Below, piece after piece: positions 43,510 through 51,208 of a stretch of DNA of 64,000 bases. The stretch is taken from the NCBI RefSeq assembly GCF_015353075.1, contig NZ_CP064188.1, forward strand, positions 1,364,001 to 1,428,000, written 5' to 3'. A model generated the notes under the pieces. It had not been told where the DNA came from and did not search any database. It was given only the letters and a program-made list of their open reading frames with translations. Made by a program: the position numbers and the translations under genes. Each line of letters begins with the position of its first letter. Position 1 is the first letter of the stretch. The DNA is from Rhizobium sp. 007 (GTDB lineage Bacteria; Pseudomonadota; Alphaproteobacteria; Rhizobiales; Rhizobiaceae).

Positions 43510-44001
43510 TCAATCACGCAAGGCGATGATCGCCTCGATTTCGACAGTGATGTTACCCGGCAGCGAGCCGAAGCCAACCGCCGAACGGGCATGACTGCCG
43601 GTGTCTTTTCCAAAAACGTCGACGAAGAGATCCGAGCATCCGTTGATGACGCTTGGATGGTCTGCAAACTGCGGCACGGCGTTGACCATGCCGAGCAGCT
43701 TCACGACGCGCTTTACCCGGGAAAGATCGCCAAGCGCATCATGCATGACGGCAAGAAGATTGATGCCGGTGAGCCGCGCATGTCTATAGGCATCCTCGAC
43801 GCCGATTTCAGCGCCGACCTTGCCAGAATATAGAAAGCCGTTGGCCTCGCGCGGCCCCTGACCGGAGAGGTAAAGAATATTACCCTCCAGCACGTGCGTC
43901 ACGAAATGGGCGATCGGCGGCGGCGCGGGCGGAAGCTCTATACCGAGCTCGGCAAGCCTTTCATAGGGCGAGCTTGCCGGCTTGGCGTTGGCTGGAGACA
44001 T
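43510..44001 (-). CDS. RidA/YjgF-family enamine/imine deaminase
   Basis: 163 aa from the ATG at 44001 (AGGAG 11 bases upstream); a frame to 44022 exists without a site. The RidA marks are LYLSGQGPRE, SRVKRVVKLLGMVN, the catalytic-region Arg in HARSAVG and the end LPGNITVEIEAIIAL. RidA hydrolyses reactive enamines made by PLP-dependent lyases. Placed downstream of the amidohydrolase and near the SelA/DgaE-like lyase, it would process that enzyme's product. Confidence 0.9.
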   Translation of the reverse strand: MSPANAKPASSPYERLAELGIELPPAPPPIAHFVTHVLEGNILYLSGQGPREANGFLYSGKVGAEIGVEDAYRHARLTGINLLAVMHDALGDLSRVKRVVKLLGMVNAVPQFADHPSVINGCSDLFVDVFGKDTGSHARSAVGFGSLPGNITVEIEAIIALRD

Positions 44002-44042
44002 GTTCACGCAAACTCCTGACATGCGGATTTCTGTTCTGGCTT

Positions 44043-45251
44043 TTAGCGGTAGGAATAACCGTGGCTGTGGCGCACGAGCCTGCGGGCACGCGGAATGTAA
44101 CGGCTTGCGGCAATCGCCTCGCTGCCGATTACCGCATAGCGAGGCTCGAACAGCTTCTTAAGAACGGAAACATCGCCGTTGGAATCGGTGGCTTCGACAT
44201 CGGAATCGACGAGATCGAAGACCGTGAAATCGGCGCGCTGTCCGACGGCAAGCCTGTTTTCCATCGAAAGCTTGATGACGGAGGCAGGCGCATGCGTGAC
44301 CGCTGCCACCACCTTGTCGAAAGGCATGCCGACGCAAAGCAGCTTCGACATGGTCGTCGCCAGATCCCAAACCGGAAAATTCATCGAATGGCCATGCAGG
44401 TCCGTCGAGATGGAGAAGGGCAAGAGGCCACGCTTGATTGCGGCTTCCGCGACCTTGAAGGAGAAGGAGGCGCCGCCATGGCCGATGTCGAGGCGGATCC
44501 CCTCGCCCGCGCAACGCTGCGCGAGATCGAAAAGGTCCTCGTCTTCCATGATGCTCGAACCGGCCTTGCCGTTGAAGCAATGGGTGATGACGTCACCGGG
44601 ACCTAGGATCTCCAGGACTTCATCATAAAGAGCCGGCGGCTCGCCGACATGCACCATCATCGGAACCTTGAGGATCTTGGAGATCTTCTTTCCGAGCTTC
44701 ACCGGCGTCACACCCCACGAGCCGGTGATGACGTGGCTGGCACGCACTTTGATGCCGACGATGTGCTCGCTGTTTTCAGCATAGCATTCAAGGATGCGGT
44801 CAAGATCAATGTCGCGGATGTCCCGCAATTCGGCGACGCGGTTGCAGGCGACGAGACCGATCGAACCGAGGTTCAGGAAGGCCTTGATGCGCTCGCGCGA
44901 TGGCTCGATGATATATTCGCGGAAACCGTGGAAATTGGCTTCACCGGCAGAACCCGCATCGACCAGCGTGGTTACGCCGCGCTCGGCACCGCATTCGGAC
45001 GGACGAACCGAGATATCGGTGCCGCCATGCCAGATATGGACGTGGAGATCGACCCAGCCCGGTGAAATCCAGGCGCCCTTGCCATCGACGCAGATCATCT
45101 CGTGAGAGACTGAACGCTGCGGACCGACCTGTGCGATCCGGCCGTTGGCGTCGATGAGGATATCGACTGCACTGCCTGGGGTGTCAGCACCAAAGGCCAT
45201 AGGCTTCACATTGGTGAGCAGGAGCGGCTTGCGCGCTTGTTCCCCGGTCAT
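44043..45251 (-). CDS. Amidohydrolase/deacetylase-family metallohydrolase
   Basis: A dihydroorotase-like metal-dependent hydrolase, 402 aa. Metal ligands are visible: H70 and H72 in PGWVDLHVHIWHGG, the bridging lysine likely K168 in VGIKVR, histidines in MMVHVGEPP and VITHCFNGKAG, and the Asp in ISTDLHGH. Relatives in the EF_0837-type group are found next to DgaE-like lyases. It would remove an N-acyl group or open an amide ring from the imported compound. It directly abuts the permease gene before it. Confidence 0.88.
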   Translation of the reverse strand: MTGEQARKPLLLTNVKPMAFGADTPGSAVDILIDANGRIAQVGPQRSVSHEMICVDGKGAWISPGWVDLHVHIWHGGTDISVRPSECGAERGVTTLVDAGSAGEANFHGFREYIIEPSRERIKAFLNLGSIGLVACNRVAELRDIRDIDLDRILECYAENSEHIVGIKVRASHVITGSWGVTPVKLGKKISKILKVPMMVHVGEPPALYDEVLEILGPGDVITHCFNGKAGSSIMEDEDLFDLAQRCAGEGIRLDIGHGGASFSFKVAEAAIKRGLLPFSISTDLHGHSMNFPVWDLATTMSKLLCVGMPFDKVVAAVTHAPASVIKLSMENRLAVGQRADFTVFDLVDSDVEATDSNGDVSVLKKLFEPRYAVIGSEAIAASRYIPRARRLVRHSHGYSYR

Positions 45252-46121
45252 TCAAAGGTCCTTTCGAAGTTTTGGATCGAGCATGTCGCGCAGCCCGTCG
45301 CCGACCATCTGCAGTGAGAGCACGGAAAGAACGATGGCGACGCCCGGAAACAGCGTCATCCAGTCGGCCTGGCCGATATACTGCCGCCCGGCGGCGATCA
45401 TCGTTCCCCAGGTCGGAATTTCGGGGCTGACGCCCAGGCCGAGGAAGGAAAGGCCGGCTTCAGCCAGCATGGCGCTGGCAAAGAGGAAGGTGCCTTGCAC
45501 CAGGATCGGCGAAAGCAGATTGCGCAGGACATGCCGGGTCATGATATGGAAGGTCGAAATCCCGAGTGCTTGCGCGGCCTCGACATAGGGCAGTTCGCGG
45601 ATGACCAGCGTCGATGCACGGACAATACGCGCAAGACGTGGCGAATACACGATCGACAACGCGATGATGACCGTGGTGAGCGACGGTCCAAGGGCTGCGA
45701 CCAGGGCGATCGCCAACAGAATGTCCGGAAAGGCCATCATCGCGTCGATCAGCCGGGCGATTGGCGCGTCGAATTGCTTGAAGAAGCCGGCAAGCAAACC
45801 GAGGCTCACCCCGATCAACGCCGAAAGCACGACGACGGCAGCGCCGACGAGCAGCGACAGGCGCCCGGCAAAGATCGTTCGCGAGAAGACGTCGCGGCCG
45901 AATTCATCCGTTCCAAAGAAGAACAGTCCGCTCGGCGGCTTCAGCCGGTTGACGATCGAAAGCTTGGAGGGCGAATAAGGAGTGACCCATGGAGCAAGGA
46001 TTGCCAAGAGCACGAAGACTGTGAGGATGAGCACGCCGAAGGCAACGGTCTTGCGCTTCAGAAAACGCCGGAGAAACTTGCTGCCCTCGCTTAAGGCAGG
46101 CCGTGTTGCAATATCCGTCAT
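45252..46121 (-). CDS. Dipeptide-type ABC permease (DppC type)
   Basis: Inner-membrane permease, 289 aa, six spans. An N-terminal cytosolic helix leads to LLAILAPWVTPYSP and FFGTDEFGRDVFSRTI, the DppC/OppC signature. The EAA loop is PYVEAAQALGISTFHIMTRHV. The start overlaps the stop of the DppB-type gene (TGATG). Confidence 0.93.
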   Translation of the reverse strand: MTDIATRPALSEGSKFLRRFLKRKTVAFGVLILTVFVLLAILAPWVTPYSPSKLSIVNRLKPPSGLFFFGTDEFGRDVFSRTIFAGRLSLLVGAAVVVLSALIGVSLGLLAGFFKQFDAPIARLIDAMMAFPDILLAIALVAALGPSLTTVIIALSIVYSPRLARIVRASTLVIRELPYVEAAQALGISTFHIMTRHVLRNLLSPILVQGTFLFASAMLAEAGLSFLGLGVSPEIPTWGTMIAAGRQYIGQADWMTLFPGVAIVLSVLSLQMVGDGLRDMLDPKLRKDL

Positions 46122-47062
46122 CAGTAGCGCACCCTCGGATCGACCAAAAGATAGAGCATGTCGATCGCAAAATTGATCAGCACGTAGAGGGCTGCAATGA
46201 TGAGCAGCGCTCCTTGGATGACCGGGTAATCGCGACGAAGGACCGCCGAGACGACCAGATTGCCGACACCTGGAAGACCGAAGACCGTTTCGGTCACGAC
46301 AGCGCCTGAAATCAGCACCGCCGCAGTCAACCCGATAACGGTCAGGATCGGGATCAACGCGTTCTTGAGCGCGTGCTTGAGGATCACCCGGCGTTCGATC
46401 AGGCCTTTGGCGCGTGCCGTGCGGATATAGTCGTCGCCGAGCACATCAAGCATCGAGGCACGTGTGAAACGCAAGATCAGCGCCGAGGAAACAATACCGA
46501 GCGCAAAGGCTGGCAACGTCAGGTGATACATGCGCCCAAAGAAGTTCGCGCCCGGTCCGCCATAGCCCGAAACCGGAAAGAAGTTGAAGCGCACGGCGAA
46601 GAACTGCATCAGAATCAGGCCGAGCCAAAAGCTCGGAATGCTTGCCGCAAACATTGCAACCGTCGTGGCCGCCTGATCGACGAAGGAACCGCGGCGATAG
46701 GCAGCATAAATGCCGATCGGCAGCGCGATGACGCAGGCGATCGCCAGCGAGAACACCGTCAGGAAAAAGGTCGGCTCGGCGCGGTCTAGAAGGGCTGCGG
46801 TGACCGGCATGTTCAAGAAAATAGATTGCCCGAGGTCGCCTCTGAGGAGCTGACTGATGTAATAGACATATTGCACCAGGACCGACTGATCGAGCCCGAG
46901 ACGACCTCGAAGCTCGGCGATATCCTGAGGCGTTGCATCTGGGCCCAGCATGACGGCTGCCGGATCACCTGGCGTCACGCGCACGATGACAAAGACAATC
47001 GTGACGACGAGGAACATCACAACCATCATGCCGAAGAGGCGCTGGAGAATGTAACGGATCAT
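46121..47062 (-). CDS. Dipeptide-type ABC permease (DppB type)
   Basis: Inner-membrane permease, 313 aa, six spans. The start IRYILQRLFGMMVVMFLV and the signature DDYIRTARAKGLIERRVILK with the EAA-like loop mark a DppB/OppB protein. It is coupled to the DppC-type gene and lies 70 bases after the binding protein gene. Confidence 0.93.
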   Translation of the reverse strand: MIRYILQRLFGMMVVMFLVVTIVFVIVRVTPGDPAAVMLGPDATPQDIAELRGRLGLDQSVLVQYVYYISQLLRGDLGQSIFLNMPVTAALLDRAEPTFFLTVFSLAIACVIALPIGIYAAYRRGSFVDQAATTVAMFAASIPSFWLGLILMQFFAVRFNFFPVSGYGGPGANFFGRMYHLTLPAFALGIVSSALILRFTRASMLDVLGDDYIRTARAKGLIERRVILKHALKNALIPILTVIGLTAAVLISGAVVTETVFGLPGVGNLVVSAVLRRDYPVIQGALLIIAALYVLINFAIDMLYLLVDPRVRY

Positions 47063-47132
47063 TGAAATGCGGTCCCTGGCACCGTCGAAGAGGGATACCG
47101 GCCGGCAGGACCGGCATCCCGAGGATCAATCG

Positions 47133-48659
47133 TCACTTCTTGATCGAAGCGTTCCAGAAGTACGGCCACGGAGCCGGATCGACACCTTCGAGCTTGTTCG
47201 ATTCCGCCGAAACGGCGTTGAAGTCGCCGATCTTCATGAAGGGCGCATCTTCATAGATCGCTTTTTGGACATTGGCCCAGAGTTCGATGCGCTTGGCAGA
47301 ATCGACTTCAGAGGTGAAGGCATCGACGGCGGCCTTGCGGGCAGGCGTATCCCACCACCCCGGCGAGCTGGTCGAGAGCGAGCCGATCAGCGCCGGCTCC
47401 GGCAGGAACGGGCTGTGGCTGATATAAATGTCCCAAAGCTTCGGATCGGCACGGCGCTGCGTCAGCGTCGCCCAGTCGACGACCTGCATGTCGACGGTAA
47501 AGCCCGCGAGCTTCAGATACTCCGCTGCAACCTGCGCCATCTTGTAGTGGAATTCGTACTGACGGCTGGTGAGGATACGCAGCGGTTCGCCGTTGTAGCC
47601 CGTCTTCTTTAAGGCTTCGGCAGCCTCTTCGGGCTTTGCAACATTGTAATTGCCTTCAACGCCGGCATCCGTGTGCCAGGAATAGGCTTCCGGATAGATA
47701 TCGCCGTCCAACGTGTAGAAATCCGTGCTGCCGAAGGCAGCGGCCAGCATGTCCTCCATGCTGAGGGCCTGGCGGATCGCCTTGCGGACCTCGATGTTCT
47801 TCGCAATGCCTTCCTTGGTATTGAAGACGAAGACCGGATAGCCGAAGGGCTTGAGGATGATCGGCTGTGAGGCCGTCGATGCCTTCAGCTTGTCGAAGGA
47901 TTCGACCGGGATGGAATCGACATAGTCATACTGGCCGGAGACGGCAGCCTCGACGCGGGTGTTCGGATCCGGCACCGGAACGAAGCGGATTTCATCGAGA
48001 TACTGGTGACGCGCGCCGCCATAGCCATCGCTCTCGCCATCGCGTGACTTGTAGCCACTAAAGCGAACGAGCTGAATATACTGGTCGGCCTTGCGCTCCT
48101 TCAGCATGTAGGGGCCGGTTCCGATGAAATCCTTCATCGGCTCGTCCTGCTTGTCGGAAGGAATGATGATTGCAGCAGAATTGTTGAAGGCAAGCAGAGA
48201 GGTCAGCGGCGCATAGGGTTGCCTCAGGGTGATCTTGACGGTTGCCGGATCGACTGCAGCGATCGCTTCGATGAAGCCTGCAGCCTGCTTGCCGCGCGAG
48301 GCGATCTTTGTCCAGCGGGTGAGCGATGCAACGACATCTTCCGACGTCATGTCGCTGTTGTCGTGGAACTTGATGCCGGTGCGCAGCTTGATCGTGTAGC
48401 TTTTGCCGTCCGCGCTGATATTGGGCAGGCTTTCGGCCAGAAGCGGGGTGACGTTCCACTTCTTGTCGAAGGTATAGAGCGTCTCGAAGATATGCTGCGT
48501 GACGATCCCGACGAGGTCGGCAGTCGAGGACATCGGATCAAGCGTCGGCGGCTCGCCGATCGTCGCGACATTGATGATACCGCCTTTTTCCTGCGCCATC
48601 AGTGTGGTCGGCAAGGCGACGAGTGCCGTGCCGAGAAGGAATGCGACTAGAGTCTTCAT
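47133..48659 (-). CDS. Dipeptide-type periplasmic binding protein (DppA type)
   Basis: Family 5 solute-binding protein, 508 aa. The signal peptide TLVAFLLGTALVALPTTLMA is followed by the family body: EPPTLDPMSSTADL, the WNVTPLLAESLPNISADGKSYTIKLR stretch (only parts are diagnostic) and FIGTGPYMLKE. GGGAG precedes the ATG. It captures the island's substrate, which need not be a peptide: relatives bind opines, amides and sugars. An AT-rich promoter area at 48665-48725 overlaps the broken end of the sigma gene. Confidence 0.92.
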   Translation of the reverse strand: MKTLVAFLLGTALVALPTTLMAQEKGGIINVATIGEPPTLDPMSSTADLVGIVTQHIFETLYTFDKKWNVTPLLAESLPNISADGKSYTIKLRTGIKFHDNSDMTSEDVVASLTRWTKIASRGKQAAGFIEAIAAVDPATVKITLRQPYAPLTSLLAFNNSAAIIIPSDKQDEPMKDFIGTGPYMLKERKADQYIQLVRFSGYKSRDGESDGYGGARHQYLDEIRFVPVPDPNTRVEAAVSGQYDYVDSIPVESFDKLKASTASQPIILKPFGYPVFVFNTKEGIAKNIEVRKAIRQALSMEDMLAAAFGSTDFYTLDGDIYPEAYSWHTDAGVEGNYNVAKPEEAAEALKKTGYNGEPLRILTSRQYEFHYKMAQVAAEYLKLAGFTVDMQVVDWATLTQRRADPKLWDIYISHSPFLPEPALIGSLSTSSPGWWDTPARKAAVDAFTSEVDSAKRIELWANVQKAIYEDAPFMKIGDFNAVSAESNKLEGVDPAPWPYFWNASIKK

Positions 48660-48687
48660 TTCATGCTCCCGGTTTATTGTTCCATAT

Positions 48688-49050
48688 TTATGTTATATAA
48701 GTCTTTATAATAGAATATCGGCCACCGACGGAATCCGCCAGCACGATCTCCCGCTCGGGGTCGGAGGACTTCGCGGTATCGGCGATCTTTTCATGCACCG
48801 GCGGATCGAGCGGTTCTTCGCGCCGGGATTTCCTGGAGCGCAGCATATCGAGGCAGATGCGCGCCACGACCGTCGTCAGCCAACCGCCGAGATTGCCGAG
48901 CTCGCTTGTGTCCGAGCGGCCGAGCCTGAGCCATGCCTCCTGCACCGCATCCTCCGCCTCCGCACGCGAGCCGAGCATGCGGTAGGCGACAGTCTTCAGA
49001 TGCGCGCGGTTGGCCTCGAATTCGTCCGCCAGAAATTTTTTCTCGTCCAT
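48688..49050 (-). pseudogene. ECF41-type sigma factor, truncated after region 2
   Basis: The first about 105 residues are a good ECF41 sigma start: FEANRAHLKTVAYRMLGSRAEAEDAVQEA (region 2.1-2.2, only parts quoted as diagnostic), WLTTVVARICLDMLRSRKSRREE and SSDPEREIVLADSVG. The frame then leaves family sequence at about 48724 and ends with an unrelated GRYSIIKTYIT. Region 4 and the SnoaL-like C-domain, normally bringing the protein to nearly 300 aa, are missing. A sigma factor without region 4 cannot recognise a -35 normally. The break coincides with the AT-rich front of the dpp operon. Confidence 0.82.
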
Positions 49051-49086
49051 CGGTCACATTCCTTCATCGCGTTACGTCACCACCAT

Positions 49087-49133
49087 GACGAACGAATTCC
49101 GGCCGATGTGACAGACAAGCGGCCGGTGGCGTC
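49087..49133. promoter_or_regulatory. Overlapping divergent ECF41-type promoters sharing one -35
   Basis: On the minus strand TGTCACA (49113-49107), 16 bases, CGTC (49090-49087) matches the ECF41 consensus exactly and points at the sigma gene. On the plus strand the same heptamer reads TGTGACA (49107-49113), followed by 16 bases and CGTC (49130-49133), pointing at the decarboxylase-family gene. One -35 thus serves both directions. Confidence 0.7.
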
Positions 49134-49163
49134 ATTCGCTGAAACATAGCAAGGAGACATAAC

Positions 49164-49622
49164 ATGCAATCGAGAATGGGAAATCCGGCCGTCGTCATCC
49201 CTGAAGCCATGCAGGCGCTGCTCGCTTTCGGGAATATTCCCCAAAAGTGCGGCCTTTCGCCAAAGCTGCTCGAGCTCGTCAACCTGCGCGCCAGCCAGAT
49301 CAACGGCTGCGGCGTCTGCGTCGACGGTCATCCCCGCATTGCCCGCAGGCTCGGAGAGACCGACGAGCGCCTCTTTGCCGTTTCCGCCTGGCGTGAGACG
49401 CCTTATTTCAGCCCGGCAGAACGCGCGGCCCTGGCGCTGACCGAAGCCGTCAGCCGCGTCAGCGACCGCGCCGATCCGGTGCCGGACGAAATCTGGGACG
49501 AGGCGGCACGCCATTACGACACCAAGAGCCTTGCGGCCCTCGTCATCGCCATCGCCAACATTAATGTCTGGAACCGGCTGAACGTCGCGACGCGCCAGAT
49601 CGCCGGCGAATGGAAGCCTTGA
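49164..49622 (+). CDS. Carboxymuconolactone decarboxylase/AhpD-family protein
   Basis: 152 aa, AhpD-like fold. The redox motif is NGCGVCVDGH, with CxxC followed by His, as in AhpD-type alkylhydroperoxidase partners. It probably handles peroxide or redox stress in the cytosol. AAGGAG precedes the start. Members of this family are the standard target next to ECF41 sigma genes, and the plus-strand ECF41-type promoter lies 30 bases before the ATG. Confidence 0.9.
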   Translation: MQSRMGNPAVVIPEAMQALLAFGNIPQKCGLSPKLLELVNLRASQINGCGVCVDGHPRIARRLGETDERLFAVSAWRETPYFSPAERAALALTEAVSRVSDRADPVPDEIWDEAARHYDTKSLAALVIAIANINVWNRLNVATRQIAGEWKP

Positions 49623-49627
49623 GGTTC

Positions 49628-49660
49628 CCCTGGCCGCCGCTGTTGAAGCGGCGGCCAGGG
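49628..49660. terminator. Strong bidirectional terminator hairpin
   Basis: A perfect 13-bp stem (49628-49640 with 49648-49660, GC-rich, seven-base loop) sits exactly between the convergent AhpD-like gene and rhaI. No U-run is obvious, but stem strength and place suit a shared terminator. Confidence 0.75.
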
Positions 49661-49673
49661 CGCCTTGGGAGGC

Positions 49674-50966
49674 CTAGATGATACCGCCGCCGCCAGCCAT
49701 GGAGGCCGGACGTTCGGCGGAAACCTTTCTCCTGTAGCCGCTGGCGCGATAAGCCGCGACCGGATCAATGGCGCCGCCGGCGCGCCGACGCGCTTCGGCG
49801 AGGATCGGCTCGACGTCGGTGCGATACGCGCGCTTCAGCGTTTCCGTCGCCATCAGCGCATCATTTTCATTCTGATGGCCGGACAGCGCCTCGCGATCGA
49901 CGATCAACGCCTGCGCATAGGCGCGGCGGATTTCGTTGGCGCTATTGATCAGGCTTTCGATCGGGTCAGTGACATTATGCGACTGATCGATCATGTGAGC
50001 CGGATGGAAGCCCTTCACCCCACGATACTCGGCATCGACCAGCTCATTGAAGACGAGGAACAGACGGTAAGGCTCGATTGCACCGGCATCGAGGTCATCG
50101 TCACCATATTTCGAATCATTGAAGTGGAAACCACCAAGCTTGCCAAACTGAATCAGCCTGGCGACGATCATCTCGATGTTGGTGTTCGGGGCATGATGAC
50201 CGAGATCGACGAGGCACTGGGCTTTCGGCCCGAGTGTGTGCGCGATCAGATAGTTCGTGCCCCAATCCTGCACGATGGTCGAATAGAAGGCCGGCTCGTA
50301 CATCTTGTGCTCGGAAAACAGCCGCCAGTCGTCGGGCAGCCCCTTGTAGATCTCCGCCATCGCCACAAGATAGCGCTCGAAGGCCTTGGTAAAATTGCTC
50401 TGGCCGGGGAAATTCGAGCCGTCGCCGATCCAGACCGTCAGCGCCTTTGAGCCGAGTGCCTTGCCGATCTCGATGCATTCCAGATTGTGCTCGATGGCCT
50501 GTTGTCGCGTCGCGGCGTCCGTATGGCTGAGCGAGCCATATTTATAAGAGCGCTTCTGACCTGGCGCGTCCGAGAACGTGTTGGAATTCATTGCATCGAA
50601 GCTAAGACCGAGCGCATCGCCTTTTGCCCTCAATTCGCCGGCATCTGCCTTATCCCAGGGGATGTGGAGCGAAACGGTCGGCGTTGCTTGCGTCAGCTGA
50701 TGAATGACGGCGCAGTCGTCCAGCTTGTCAAAGATGCCACGCGGTTCGCCGGTGCCGGGAAAGCGGGCAAAGCGCGTGCCACCCGTTCCGACGCCCCAAG
50801 AAGGAACAGCCACGAAAAATGCTGCGACCTTTGTCGTAATGGCGTCGATATCAACGCCGCGGCGTCCAAGATTTGCGCCGAGCGCGTCGTAATCGGCCTT
50901 GAGAGCCGCCGCCCGCTTGGCATTTTCCTCGGCAATCAGATGCTGCGCAATCTTAAACTCGGCCAT
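49674..50966 (-). CDS. rhaI: L-rhamnose isomerase, rhizobial type
   Basis: Converts L-rhamnose to L-rhamnulose. The protein is 430 aa from the ATG at 50966 (GGGAGG upstream), a TIM barrel. Metal- and substrate-site stretches are visible: PTVSLHIPWDK, SEHKMYEPAFYSTIVQDWG, LVDLGHHAPNTNIE and GFHFNDSKYGDDDLDAG. It belongs with rhaD on the same strand, but a small plus-strand gene lies between them, so it probably has its own promoter or read-through from rhaD. Confidence 0.92.
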   Translation of the reverse strand: MAEFKIAQHLIAEENAKRAAALKADYDALGANLGRRGVDIDAITTKVAAFFVAVPSWGVGTGGTRFARFPGTGEPRGIFDKLDDCAVIHQLTQATPTVSLHIPWDKADAGELRAKGDALGLSFDAMNSNTFSDAPGQKRSYKYGSLSHTDAATRQQAIEHNLECIEIGKALGSKALTVWIGDGSNFPGQSNFTKAFERYLVAMAEIYKGLPDDWRLFSEHKMYEPAFYSTIVQDWGTNYLIAHTLGPKAQCLVDLGHHAPNTNIEMIVARLIQFGKLGGFHFNDSKYGDDDLDAGAIEPYRLFLVFNELVDAEYRGVKGFHPAHMIDQSHNVTDPIESLINSANEIRRAYAQALIVDREALSGHQNENDALMATETLKRAYRTDVEPILAEARRRAGGAIDPVAAYRASGYRRKVSAERPASMAGGGGII

Positions 50967-50984
50967 CAAATCCTCCCTGAAACA

Positions 50985-51009
50985 CGAACCATAGGCCCTG
51001 TTCTGCGTT
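50985..51009 (+). promoter_or_regulatory. Probable EcfG-type promoter of the Pmp3-like gene
   Basis: CGAAC (50985-50989), 16 bases and CGTT (51006-51009) match EcfG with one mismatch in the -35. CGTT ends 36 bases before the GTG start, almost the same distance as at the small secreted gene at 29.6 kb. Confidence 0.5.
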
Positions 51010-51045
51010 CTATTGCTTTATTCCTCACCCACCAAAGAGGCGCTA

Positions 51046-51204
51046 GTGGACGTCATCCGCATCCTTCTCGCGATCATCCTGCCGCCACTCGGTGTCTTCC
51101 TGCAGGTCGGGCTCGGCCTGCATTTCTGGCTCAATATCCTACTGACGCTTTGCGGCTACCTGCCCGGGATCATCCATGCCATTTGGGTGATACTCCGGAA
51201 GTAG
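51046..51204 (+). CDS. Pmp3/YqaE-family small membrane protein
   Basis: 52 aa from a GTG with AGAGG six bases upstream. The whole protein is the Pmp3 pattern: two membrane spans, with ILPPLGVFLQVGLG in the first and CGYLPGIIHAIWVI in the second. These proteins are induced by salt, cold or envelope stress and affect membrane potential in other organisms. It sits on the opposite strand between rhaI and rhaD. Confidence 0.9.
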   Translation: MDVIRILLAIILPPLGVFLQVGLGLHFWLNILLTLCGYLPGIIHAIWVILRK

Positions 51205-51208
51205 ATCC

